Of a DNA stretch of 64,000 nucleotides, positions 25,338 through 36,211 are shown in pieces. The DNA is from Liquidambar formosana. Its lineage: Eukaryota > Streptophyta > Magnoliopsida > Saxifragales > Altingiaceae. The stretch is taken from NCBI GenBank assembly GCA_039720395.1, contig CM077831.1:18220982-18284981 (forward strand), in the 5' to 3' direction. The notes beneath the pieces were generated by a model. The model was given only the letters and a program-made list of their open reading frames with translations, did not search any database and was not told where the DNA came from. The translations under genes were made by a program, and so were the position numbers. How positions within the stretch are numbered: the first letter of the stretch is position 1; each line of letters opens with the position of its first letter.

Positions 25338-25544
25338 TTATTGCATGAGTGTGAAAATGAGAAAAAAATGTAAGAGACCTCTTTTGGGAGTGCGGATAAT
25401 ATCTCTCATCAAGATATAAAGTTTATTACTTTTGTTGGAAAAGATTAAAAAAAAAAAAAAGTAGTTATCAAAAAGAATCGATGTGAAATGGGTGAATTGG
25501 TGAAACCATCAAAATCATGAAATATTGTTCAATGATAATGTGCG

Positions 25545-26229
25545 TGTTAGAGATATTAGACATTTATTAATGTGGATCCCATGTGTTATTAGAGATGGGT
25601 CCATATTAGAATTTGTTAATCTCCATGTATTTAATTCGAATATTTAATTGGTCAAACTCATTAAAAGTTGAATGAAAAATTGTTCTCTAAAGTCATCCTT
25701 GAATAGTTATTTGAAAAATGGTAATAATGGCACCCAAGTTTTGTAAAGGTCCCGGAGGACCTAGCCAATGTTGGACTTGAACCCAAAAAACACACGCGTC
25801 CGCTCACCCGCACCAAGCCAGGTTGGGTTGGGTCAAGTAAGACCGACTCATTTGTGTTATTTTTTAAACAAAATTTAATTTTGCTAATTTAAATTAATTA
25901 CCGTTAAGTTGTATCTATCTGTTGATCCAGAATAGTCATAACCATAAGACACACCTGATCAATGTACCTCTTGACTGTTTTGGAGAATCACTTAGAGTTC
26001 TATATAAACTGTATTTCGCACACTTTTAAAGACTAATCAACAGATTAAATTTCCACATCATTTTTTAGTCGTCATTAGAGAGAGTATAAATATAATGGTT
26101 CACCAGATGCATAGATTGCAGTGTTTCTTCCGTGCGTGCGGATCATTGTATCTTTGGAGATAGACGTTTGAAAAACTCAAAGTACCAAATGAAGGGCGAA
26201 ACCTGTCTTAAAGACATAGCATCTAACAC
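25545..26229 (+). mobile_element. Possible Copia LTR remnant
   Basis: Opens TGTTAGAGATATTAGAC and could close at GCATCTAACA, giving TGTTAG/CTAACA ends. A TATA-like TCTATATAAACTG lies near 26000. No target duplication matches at these limits, so the 3' boundary is uncertain. Confidence 0.35.
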
Positions 26230-27924
26230 TATCCTTGATCAATCCGTTTCTTTTTAATCATCTTTTAGGTACTATAAGTTTGCTATTTTTTAGAATTTAT
26301 TTTGTTTTGTTTGTGATTAATATGTTTACTATTTTGACAGAATTGTAAAAGTAACACACTTATATATGTCCAATAGTGTGTATATATTCTTTGCTTAATT
26401 TAATAGTGTTCAATGATAGGCTTGATAGCAAGGGTATAAGTCATTTAAAAAATATAATTTGTAATGATGGATATCGAAATCTGCAAACATGTGTCCATAA
26501 AGGAAAATACTAAAGAGTTCGAATTTTCAATCAAACATATTTGCCTAAATGATATGGCAGACACCACATTAGTTCATTATAGAAAATTATTTTTTTAATG
26601 AATCTTTTAAATGGTTATAGATTTAGGTAAAATAATTTGGATTATATAGCATTGTTCTTCGACAAATGTGCGTAAATTTCACATATCGGACACATATTTA
26701 CCTTTGATACATATTACAAATGGTTGGGACCCACCCTTTTTCTTGAACATAGACTAAGTGGTTGTTTGGCGCATTGTTTTGGAGCCTCAAAAAGCTTTTT
26801 GAAGGGGTAAAAGTCATTTTTATTATTTTACAAGTGTTTGGTGAATCACTTAAATTGTCTCTTAGAAAAAGTCATTTACTCTACAAGGCAGTTTAGCAAA
26901 AGCAAGTGGAGGTAGTTTTTCAAAATGGCGTTTGTAAAAAGGCAAAAGAGTATAAGTGATAAAACTAAAAAAAATTATGTTTATCCATATTTTACACAAA
27001 AGGACTTAAAATATATGTTCACTAAACATCCACTTTCTTCTAAATGCTTTTTTAAATGATGTTTTGAAAACGTCTTTTTCCAAAAGATCTTTTTATTTTG
27101 AAATGGTGCGACAAACGCACACTAAATCTCTATTAATACCACAGTTCAAGTTGGTTTCCACATGCTAGTACTCGGCTAGCAACCGTTAGAATCGAACATG
27201 AGGTTCCTCTGGTTGATTCTAAGATCCTTGTTAAATGGACATCAAATTTTGATAGGGTGGGCCTAATTTTACTAATTTTTTTAGTTAAATCCACTACTGT
27301 CGAGATTTATTTTTACATATTTTTGTTCAAATGTGAATTTAACGAAGAAGGGTGTGGAATTAGGCTCACCCATTTTTGTATTGAAATTCAAAATATTTTT
27401 ATAAATTTTACCCACACAAGGGTGATTATCGATATCTTTGAAATTTTGGTATCAAGATCGGAATGGGGAGATCAAATTTCCTCCTTTTTTTCCCTCCTTT
27501 TCTCAAGAAAAAAGTTTATATCGAATAAGTAAATCTTGATTGGTCTCACTACTTTATCTAAACTAAAGTAGTGCACTTTTGTTTTTAGACAGTTCTAATT
27601 TTCGTATTCTTCCTATTAACTTAATGTATTTATCATTATACTTATTATAAACTAGGGTGAGACTTGTACATTATAAAATATTATATTTTAAAATGGTAGA
27701 AAGTAGAAACTAAATAATAAAATAACATAGTTATAAATTTGTTGGAGAAAAACCTTATAAAAATATAAGTTTCGTAGATGATGAAAGTCAATTAAAGAAA
27801 TGAAATTTAATAAAGATTTTTTTTTAAAAAAAAATATAAACTTAGTTTAGGTTTTTTTAATAAGATAACTTAATATAGGTTTGTTTGGGTCTCTTTATAA
27901 AATAACGGTCGGGAAGTTACTTGG
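26230..27924. other. Intergenic; one weak MITE-like block
   Basis: 26754-27127 has weak inverted ends (AGTGGTTGTTTGGCGCA against TGCGACAAACGCACAC), possibly an eroded hAT MITE. A plus-strand frame of 91 codons at 27257-27532 is phenylalanine/isoleucine-rich and resembles no family I know. The rest holds nothing I can name. Confidence 0.4.
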
Positions 27925-28140
27925 TTTTAATTGTATGAAATTATTATAAAAATAAAAATAATGTGGAAATAAAAAAAAGGCACTGCATGGCTGTACAAAA
28001 AAGTGTAATATGGCTATTCTAAACTATACTTTTATATATATAAGTTTTAGGTGTATGAAATTATTATAAAAGTAAAAATAATGTGAAAATAAAAAAAGAC
28101 ACCACGTGGCTTAACTAAAAGGTGTCACATGGCTACTTCG
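27925..28140. repeat. Tandem duplication, about 117-bp unit, two copies
   Basis: TGTATGAAATTATTATAAAA occurs at about 27934 and 28051, each followed by a similar AT-rich stretch and then a ...CATGGCT/...CGTGGCT motif. A TA-rich run follows. Confidence 0.65.
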
Positions 28141-28646
28141 AACGTTAGTTATATATATATCTATATATATATATATATAAATACACTAGCGGTGAAACTG
28201 TGCGATGTAAGTGACAAAATCAAGGGGAAAAAAATACTTATGACAAATAAAATAAAATTTAAATTCAAAATTAAGTACCAAAATCTATTAATATTTTTAA
28301 TCTACAAAATGAAGCCAACTCATGTTTCAACTTTCAATTATTAAAGAACGGTTGATTATAAATTGAATCATGGTTCATATGGAATTATAAAACAATATGC
28401 ATTCGATAGATTATGTAGGAGATAAAAAAGGAGATTATATAGGAGAGAAAGGTAGAGAAAAATGTGTAAGGGCAATTGATTTGTCATTTTTAAAAATTAT
28501 TTGAGAGATGTGTTAAGTATCCATCCTAAAAACCTAAACTATTAGGTTGAATGCCAAACAAGTATATGAAGTCATGCCAAATTTTTTAATTAATTGATGT
28601 GGGATGTGATATTTTTTCAACATTTCCCCTTTAAGTGCAGACTTAA

Positions 28647-29133
28647 TCTATATTACCTAGCTATGAGAAGAAGAATCTTAGAAAAACTTTTGAACGACCA
28701 ATATACCCTTAATTTTTTTTTTTAAAAAAATACATATCTACCATTCCTTTAATTGAAACACATAATAAACATTCTTATCATTTGATAACAAATGAAAGTT
28801 AGATTTTAACTCAAACTCTTAACAAATTAAAGTTAGATTCTTACTCAAATTCTTTTTTCTAGAGCAATTATGAAGTTGCATGATAATATATATGAATATA
28901 AACTCTTTAAATATTCCGTTTTATGAAGAAAATTTTTTTTTTGAATGTATATCTAAAGAGTTTTTAATCTTTCGTTGATAATTTTGATTATAAAATATAA
29001 ATAAAAAAAAATGTACTTTTGAATTTTAAAATTTATCTTTTATGAAAAAAATATAAAATCTTTATGTATTTATTTTTTTATAACAAATATTATTTAAAAA
29101 TATTCACGTGCAACGCATGTGTGCTATATCTAG
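28647..29133 (+). mobile_element. Non-autonomous Helitron
   Basis: Starts TCTATATTACC after an A and ends with a hairpin (CACGTGCAACGCATGTG) about ten bases before CTAG, followed by T. TC...CTRR ends with a 3' hairpin, inserted between A and T, are the standard Helitron signature. The 5' portion (AGAAAAACTTTTGAACGA) matches the element at 56539-56938. No Rep/helicase coding. Confidence 0.78.
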
Positions 29134-30120
29134 TAAGATATAAATAGGTCTATCATGTAAACAACATAGATAGGCTTACAAATAAAATGACCTAAAAACA
29201 ATATGATTTGATACCACATTAAGTTTTCAACTTAAAAGCTTAAGAAGCTCTCTAAAAGGGATAGCTATCCGACCTCCATTGCTATTTTAACTAACCAAAT
29301 ACATTTTTCCTGATTTCCAAGGGGCTAGTTATATCACTAACTATTCTAACTATTGTCATTTTTGCTAGCTATATTTAGCTAGCAAATGCTCATTAACTAA
29401 ACTATTTTTAGTTTAAAAAAAGTGACACTTTCCCTCTCTCTCTCTCTCTCCCCCCTTACCAAGTGATTAAAAAAAAATTATTAATAAGAAAATTTGAAAT
29501 AGTTAAAGATCGAATAACTAATAGCCTTGGACTACTCACTTAGATAGCTAACTAGATATTTTAAAAATTTTCCTTTTAATTTGCTAGAAGCAAAAAATAA
29601 GTTAGTACTAGTGGAGATATTCTACACTAGCTATTAAATAGAGGCCCAAACAAGAATGTGAAATCATATCAAATTTTGTAATTAACTGATATGGGATGCG
29701 ATATTTTTCCAAACACTCACCCTTACGTAGGCCTAACAAAATAAAAATGGGTCTATCACGTGGATAATAAAAATAGTCTCACAAATGAAACATTCTGAGA
29801 ACGTTATGCTCACAAATGAAATGGCTCAAGAATGACATACTCTTATATCATGTTAAGTTTCTAATCTAAAAATTTAAATTATTTGGTGGAGAGACCAAAT
29901 AAGTAAATAAAATCAAGCCAAATTTTATAATTACCCAACATGATCGAGATGTATTTTCTAAATAGACAAAGACATTCATATATATTCCTAGATTTGTTGA
30001 GTTTTATCTTTTGTTGGGCTTTGCCCCCTACTTACCCAAAAAAAGAAAAAAAAAAGAAAAGCGAAAGACGTTCATATATATAATATAGAAAAAACAAATG
30101 AGTGTCTAACTTTATATACT
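29134..30120. other. Dispersed non-coding repeats
   Basis: A motif containing GATGTGGGATGTGATATTTTT (28590 region) recurs as a near copy at about 29680. 29240-29650 has weakly inverted ends and a (CT)n run at 29432-29450, perhaps an old MITE. No gene. Confidence 0.4.
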
Positions 30121-30462
30121 CTTCTTTTTGGTGAACGTAAATTACTTTTGTAAGTTTTGTTGATTCTGCTTTTTAATGAATAATATAAAGTTCTGGACTT
30201 TTTTACGAAGACCAAAAAAAAAAAAAAAAAAAAAAGTTACTTTTATTGTGTCTGTCAATTCCTGAATGTTTAGACAAAAAAATTGTTACTACTATCGTGA
30301 CTGTCAATTTAATCTCCTGACCATATTCGCATCTAATCAGGAATTGACAGACATGATAAAAGTAACTCTTTTTTCGTCTTGGTAAAAAAGTTAAGAACTT
30401 TATTCATTAAAAAGCAGAATCAACAAAACTTACAAAAGTAATTTACGTTCACCAAAAAGAAG
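30121..30462. repeat. Long near-perfect inverted repeat (foldback)
   Basis: Arm 1 is 30121-30265 and arm 2 is 30337-30462, reverse complements with only a few differences plus a longer A run in arm 1 (about 30213-30235). The loop is about 71 bases. Outer ends are CTTCTTTTTGGTGAACG and CGTTCACCAAAAAGAAG. No ORF and no relative elsewhere in the window. Confidence 0.88.
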
Positions 30463-30875
30463 GGATCGTACCAAGAATTATGTGTAACATGTATACCTTG
30501 TTTCAGTCTGATTACCTTCATGAGAAACCAAATATTGATAAGGCCAGGCCGTAACGGTTGGTTTGCTGCAAGGCATCCTAATCCCTCATGTCATGATTTC
30601 TCAAACCCTTTTTTTTTTTTTTTTGGGGGTGTAACTGTTTGGGGTATGTAATTTAAGGAATGCACCACAGTATTAAATTTCTTTTATTTTGTCAAACAAA
30701 AATTCAATAAAAAGGGGCCTAAATATGCCGGTCATATATAGGTATTGGAAATTTTGGTGAAGCACTAATGAAAGTAAATATCAAACTTTGATTATTGCTT
30801 ATAATCAAAACATATGATATTTTATGACAAATTTTATTTTTAAAGATACCTCTATCAAATTGTTTGATTCAAACG
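30463..30875. other. Intergenic, no gene supported
   Basis: A T run at 30609-30624, otherwise AT-rich sequence with nothing recognised. Confidence 0.5.
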
Positions 30876-30883
30876 GTTTGGTG

Positions 30884-31236
30884 TAGGGGCAGAGGGAGGG
30901 GGATCAAGGGGGCAATTGACCCTTGTGACCTTTTTTTTATTTTTATTTATTTTCTTCAACTAAATTATGAGTATTTAAAAATTTGACCCTCCCAATTTTT
31001 ATTTAACCCCTCAAAAAATTTTATTTTGACCCTCTAGCTGCTTTTTCGACCAACAGAATTGATGAGTTTGACCTTTTTATTTATTATATTCCATAATCAT
31101 TTTTCTACCCTATACAAAGTTAAAAACAAAATCCTATTGTGATATGCCACTAAGGAATTTTTTTTTTTTTTCCAAAATATTTATCACTAATCTTGAGTCT
31201 TGATCCGGCAAGACTAATGTTCTTATTCTGCCTCTA
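30884..31236. mobile_element. hAT MITE
   Basis: Ends TAGGGGCAGAGGGAGG and TTATTCTGCCTCTA with a perfect 8-bp duplication GTTTGGTG (30876-30883 and 31237-31244). 353 bp, no coding. Confidence 0.82.
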
Positions 31237-31624
31237 GTTTGGTGCAAGTATTGGAATTCATACAATATCATTTGAAAGACAAGAGAAGGAGGAGCTTATC
31301 AATATAATCATGAAGACACTCGATCTCACTCGAGCTTTTTGATATCTATTTCAAAGAAGAGGGATATCACATTACGTTATAATTAGTGTGTGACATGCAT
31401 GAGCATGTGGGGTCCACGATGATTAATGTGTTTACAATGCGCATCAATCACAATGAATTGGTCTAACCATTATGACTGTGATTAACACTCACAAAAAAGG
31501 ACTTACATAGTTCCATAGTCAACCTAATGGAGAGCTGATATCCAAAGAGCTGAGATTGCTAAATTGACCGCCACCTTTGATTTTGTTACATGATCACTTT
31601 GTGTTGTGTTTTCAAGTTGATATA

Positions 31625-31764
31625 TATAATAAGTGGCCAATGACCCTTAAGTCTAATGGCATGTCTTATCTCAATAGAAGTGTGGAATTTACTAATATTT
31701 TAGTTTTCATTACGTGTGGGTGCGTATTCTCTTCTTATTTAGCAAAAAAAAGGAAAAAAAAAAA
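31625..31764 (+). mobile_element. Short SINE, second family member
   Basis: A-rich tail and an 11-bp duplication AAGTTGATATA (31614-31624 and 31765-31775). The body resembles 17277-17393, sharing CCAATGACCCTTAAG, GGCATGTC and CTCAATAG. Confidence 0.7.
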
Positions 31765-31775
31765 AAGTTGATATA

Positions 31776-33272
31776 ACAAGTGGGTGTGATATGGGGGCCC
31801 GTCGGGGTTGCTTGTGACCTTGTGTGGGTTTGCTCTCTTCGTTTTGTTGGGGCTGGTTATTTTATTATTATTATTTTTTTAATTTTTTTTTTTTTTTTGT
31901 TGTTGTTTTGGTGGGGTACGTTTCCCATGTTTTGCTGGAGCTGTTTTTGGTTCTTTTGTTTTTTGGGGTGTCTCTTTTTAGTGGGGGTCATTTTTTGAGT
32001 CACTGTCCTTTTTGGTGGGTGTTGTCTCATTTCTTATTGGCTTTGAGGGGCTGCCTTTTGTCCCAACTGAATTTTTTTTATTTAGGCCGGTTTTGTACTT
32101 AGGTGTTTTGAGAAATTATAAAATTGGCCTTTCTGAAATTTTATATTTTTAGCCCTTGTCTTATTTTTTCCCAATTGTATGAATACATCAAATAAGTTTT
32201 TATAGTTTCATAAACAATCACTTTCACCTCTTTCTCCTTCACAATATTTCTTTCAAAGTTTGACCCTCCAAACCCAATTTCTGGCTCAGCCACTACTTTT
32301 ATTTGGTATGTTTTGAGGGACTGGATCCTCTCCAGTCTCATGCTATCCAGTCCCCTCTAGTCCACGGTTCCTAAAGCTCAACCTCCTTATAATTTAATCA
32401 AAGGCTAATAGCAAGCCATGTCATCTATTTGCTTAAGTTGTCAATTTACCCTTTTTGAAAACCTTAATGGTGTGATTACAGAGAGGAATTTTAAGCCAAA
32501 CATTTTCATTGTCTCTCCTCCATAATTATATCTCAGAACAACCTGTTGTGACGGCAGCACTGTCGAAGAAATCGCTGGCACCAAGAAACACAGGCCGGTT
32601 TGCATTGACGACGATCTTGAGAATTTGTACACCCCACCCCCCCACCCAAAAAAAAAAAAAAAAGAAAAGGAAAAAGAAGCATTTTTGCTTTAAATTATAC
32701 ATATCTATACATGGATCAGCTTTTTGGGCCTTGCCATTGTTGTCGATTTGGGGATCAAGCAAAATAACATAAACAAAATTAAAATAGAAGAGAGTTAAAT
32801 CTATATTTACAAGTCTTCTATTGTTGGTATGGTGAGGGATTTCATCATTAAATTAGGTACTCCATTTTTTTCGTAGAAGCAACTATGGCAGATTCATTGA
32901 TTCAAAATCATACATATCTTTCCGGTTGTTTCTGCATAATTTCTTCTAGGCTTTACAATTACGAGGTTGAACGTGCTTCTTCAGACCTTATAAGTGCAAG
33001 ATTGAACTAAGTTTTATCCATTTAGATTGCCAGAAACTATTGTTCCACCTAAAAATCCAAACTTCGATGGGTTTTCTCCTTCTCAACCAATGAAAACTTT
33101 AAACTTTAAAATAAAAGTTAAAAAATATTGACTAATCTTTTTGTCTCTAAGCTTCACCGACAACTTCGTCGGAGTCCCTCTCATGGGGATAGATAAAGTG
33201 TGAATATTGGAGAGGGTTTTCATCCGTTACAATGAGTCGTTAACATTTTAAGTTGGCAAAAAGGCAACTTGA
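31776..33272. other. Intergenic; G/T-rich tract and unidentified gene-like patch
   Basis: 31780-32110 is strongly T and G rich on the plus strand and yields spurious hydrophobic frames. 32526-32635 on the minus strand is GC-richer and has an open frame without a recognisable domain. C and A runs lie at 32635-32665. No gene can be called. Confidence 0.45.
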
Positions 33273-34318
33273 ATGGGGTAAATGACGTGAGTCTAGATCC
33301 TCTGCTTCTGTTTCGGTGTGCTTGGGTTTCAAGCGGATTGCGCCACATCATTAAAAGACGAATCCAATGGTTGCAAAAAACGCTGGGGGCAACACGATAC
33401 CGTTTAGCATCGTTGGAGTGTAATAAATGGTGCATGTTAACGTCGTTTGGCTTTTTTTTTTTTTTCTCTTCCAAATTGTCGCCCCAAAGGAAAAATCCCA
33501 AATCTGCATACCAGAGACGAGCCTTGTTAGCTGCATCGTCTCTCTCCTCTCTGCTCCGATGCTGCGCTCTCCCTCTCCTTTCTTCTCCGACATCGTTTTC
33601 CCTCTCTCTCTTCTCCCCTAAATCTCCACTTCAGATCTGAGTGAATTTCGACAATATCAAGTCTGGCATACTCAATGGAAGCACACTCAACTGAGATCAT
33701 GATTTATGGAACGTGAAAAAACTTTTATTGATGTCAACCCATTAACAAAATCCTATATATTTGGGAAAATCTAGGATTTAATCTTAAAAAAAAAAGAAAA
33801 AAAAGAAAAGATGTCTCTAACCCTACCTTACGGGCCATTTGAAATTGAAACAAAACAGAGTTGGGAGAATAAAAGCTGCAATTCCTTTTCTTTGGGTTTT
33901 CCAACTCTACCTTTCGTAGGAGATCTTCATATGCGAACTCAATATCCAATATGTCCACAGTATCATAATTCCTAAGCTTTGTCTTTAAGCTTCTTTCAGC
34001 CACATGTTCACAACCTCTTCCCTTACTTCTTGTTGCTCAGCATTCCATGACACCAGTTGGATCATGTACTCTGATTCATGATCTTTCGAAACGAAAGAGA
34101 TGATCGTCGAGGCCGAATCTGATATCGGGAGGGAGGTTGAATGAAATGACGGCGTTAATGCCACCCGCTTGGCTCAAAACGTCCCTATATGACTCGTTTT
34201 GTTACCTTTTTAATTCTAGCCATTGGATCCTCCACTGAATGACGTGTTGCCATCTAATAAAAACCCAAGCAGAGAGAACCCCAAGCAGAGGATCTGAACT
34301 CAAATGACGTGGGTAGCT
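33273..34318. mobile_element. TIR element carrying host gene sequence (Pack-MULE-like)
   Basis: Imperfect inverted ends of about 100 bp: GATCCTCTGCTTCTG and GTGCTTGGGTTTC then ATCCAATGG at the left, mirrored as CCATTGGATCC, AAACCCAAGCAGAGAG and CAGAGGATC at the right, with GACGT near both tips. Long TIRs suggest a Mutator-type element. No clean 9-bp duplication was found (CTTGAA on both sides is suggestive). The interior holds a resistance-gene fragment on the minus strand. Confidence 0.55.
33890..34090 (-). pseudogene. Fragment of a CC-NB-LRR resistance gene (Rx N-terminal domain)
   Basis: Two minus-strand frames that together resemble the Rx-type coiled-coil domain: EVREEVVNMWLKEA upstream, then after a frame change near 33985, YDTVDILDIEFAYEDLLRK. 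In intact CNL proteins these correspond to the conserved run from the WLxxL motif through the EDVID-like region to LDEFAYExLRRK. The P-loop and everything downstream are absent. A stop follows the first frame. It lies inside the TIR element 33273-34318, which suggests transposon capture. Family-level recognition is by eye. Confidence 0.6.
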
Positions 34319-34441
34319 TGAAACCTTTGGATCACTTCAGAGTATTTAGGACCTTAAATTGGATATGATCGACTGGAGGGATTAAGACTGGAAAGGATTC
34401 AAACCCATGTTTTGGTTGGGTGAATTCTCTTTTTCCTTTAA

Positions 34442-34821
34442 CTAGATATAGCACACGTGCGTTGCATGTGAATATTCTTAAATACAAAATAATAAATACA
34501 TAAATGTTTTATATTTAAAGAGGTTTTATCATTAAATTAAAAAAAAAAAAGGGTATTATTGTCTTTAAGATTTCTAATGACTATACGAATTATAGTTTCC
34601 TTATAATTCTTATTAAGGTATGTGTTTTATATTATTATATTTCCTATATATGCAGAAGGGTAGTTGTATAGTTTTCTTAGAATTCTTATTAAGGTATGTG
34701 TTTTATATTGCTATATTTTCTATATATGCAAAAGAATAATTGTGTATTTAAAAATTAAAATAAGGGCATATTAGTCAATCAAAAGTTTTTCTCACATTCA
34801 TCTTTTTATAGATAGTATAGA
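34442..34821 (-). mobile_element. Non-autonomous Helitron
   Basis: On the minus strand it starts TCTATACTATCTATAAAAAG (34821) and ends with a GCAACGCACGTG hairpin followed by CTAG (34445-34442). It sits between A and T, as Helitrons do. 380 bp, no coding. The 5' 100 bases recur at 56420-56538, 57290-57390 and 61820-61928. Confidence 0.82.
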
Positions 34822-35429
34822 TAGATATAAGGTAAAATACAAAAAACCTCCTCCTATTATTACTCATTTTGCTGGTTACCCCCTCTAATAAAAAACCCAC
34901 CAAAAAACCTCCTATGTTGTCTAGGGTTGACAGATTGTCCCCTTCCGTATGGTCCACGTTAAAAAAAACTAATGGAAATTTACACATGACTGGCACTTAA
35001 CACCAATAATTCACTTTTATGACCAAAATGCCCTCCTCTATGCCGGCTAAGCTCGCTGTCGATTTGATCCCTCTTGGAGAAGGATCGTCTCGATCTAATC
35101 TATCTCGCACACCCCTTTCTTGTCCAAGAACTGGAGGAGTGGTTTAAGCATGACGTCGGAGACAAGTTGTTGAAACTCAACTACCAATGGCGAAAACCAC
35201 GTCATCATGATGTTGATGAAATTCCATGACCCTAGGTCACCAAAACCCTTGTCCTTCCATGTCGACAAGGCCGGTTTTGGGGCAAGGCGGCCGCCTGGGG
35301 CCCCACATTTTTGCTCAAAAATGAGGCCCCATTTTGAGACTAACCCTTGTAGTAGGTTTAATTTCTTTTTTCTTTTTTTTTTTCCTAAAGAGAATGGTTA
35401 TTGCAACTCCTTAATTTTATTTGCACATC

Positions 35430-35760
35430 CCACTAATTTTTATTTATCAATATTTTACCAAAAATATAAAAGGTTTTTATGAAAATTTGTTATGTAATCC
35501 ACTAGAAAAATACATTTTGAATAACCTTGCAGAAGAACATTTTTTCAAAATTTATCGTTTAAGTGGATTTTTTGATCATTTACCGTCTTTGTTAATTTTA
35601 GGCCAAAAAGTCAACTTAAACGAAAAATTTTGTAAAAACTTTTCCTGCAAAGTTGTTCAAAATGATGTTTTCTAATGGATAGTGTAGTTAATTTTCTTAA
35701 AACCTTTTATATTTTTCTAAAATCTTTAGAAATTAAAATCAGTGAGATGTGCAAACAAAT
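35430..35760. mobile_element. Foldback MITE, family copy 4
   Basis: Body matches the family: AAAATATAAAAGGTTTTTATG, then mirrored AAAACCTTTTATATTTTTC. Its outer ends are poorly preserved. Confidence 0.6.
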
Positions 35761-35816
35761 TTTATGTTTGTACTAGGAAAAAAAAATTGAGCATGAGGGT
35801 CTCATTTTAAGAAGGG

Positions 35817-36211
35817 GGCTCTATTGGCACCCCAAGACTTGTTTTTCATCCCCCAATTACTTTACATTTTAAGGTTTTATGAAAAATATAAAAGGTTTTC
35901 ATAAAAATTAATCACATAATCTACTATAAATCATCATTTTGAACAATTTGGTAGAAAAAAGTTTTTTAAAAATTTATCTTTTAAATGGACTTTATAACCA
36001 TTTATATGACAACTACTGTAAATGGCCAAAAATTTCACTTAAACAATAGATTTTAGAAAAACTTTATTCTACAAAGTTGCTCAAAATGATGTTTTTCAAT
36101 GGATAGGGCATCCAATTTTTATAAAAATCTTTTATAATTTTCATAAAACCTTAAAGTGTAAAATAAATGAGAGATGAAAAACAAGTTTTCGAGTGCTAAT
36201 AGAGGCCCCCA
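35817..36211. mobile_element. Foldback MITE, family copy 5
   Basis: Begins GGGGCTCTATTGGCACCCC and ends GAGTGCTAATAGAGGCCCCC. Arms of about 190 bp pair along almost their whole length and meet near 36010 (CCATTTATATG against CTGTAAATGG). Best-preserved member of the family. Confidence 0.78.

Larger units (their letters stand above)
24301..25535. repeat. Dispersed duplicated segment, copy B
   Basis: Direct-orientation relative of 11378-12230. It is longer because of an internal tandem duplication and a Stowaway-like insertion (24785-25051). No coding sequence. Confidence 0.7.

Noticed and set aside
31780..32110. Small membrane-protein frames
   Set aside because: Hydrophobic translations of a T/G-rich tract, overlapping in different frames with no initiation or family support.
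32141..32341. 66-codon minus-strand frame
   Set aside because: No domain or coding context; it lies in a region of unassigned repeats.
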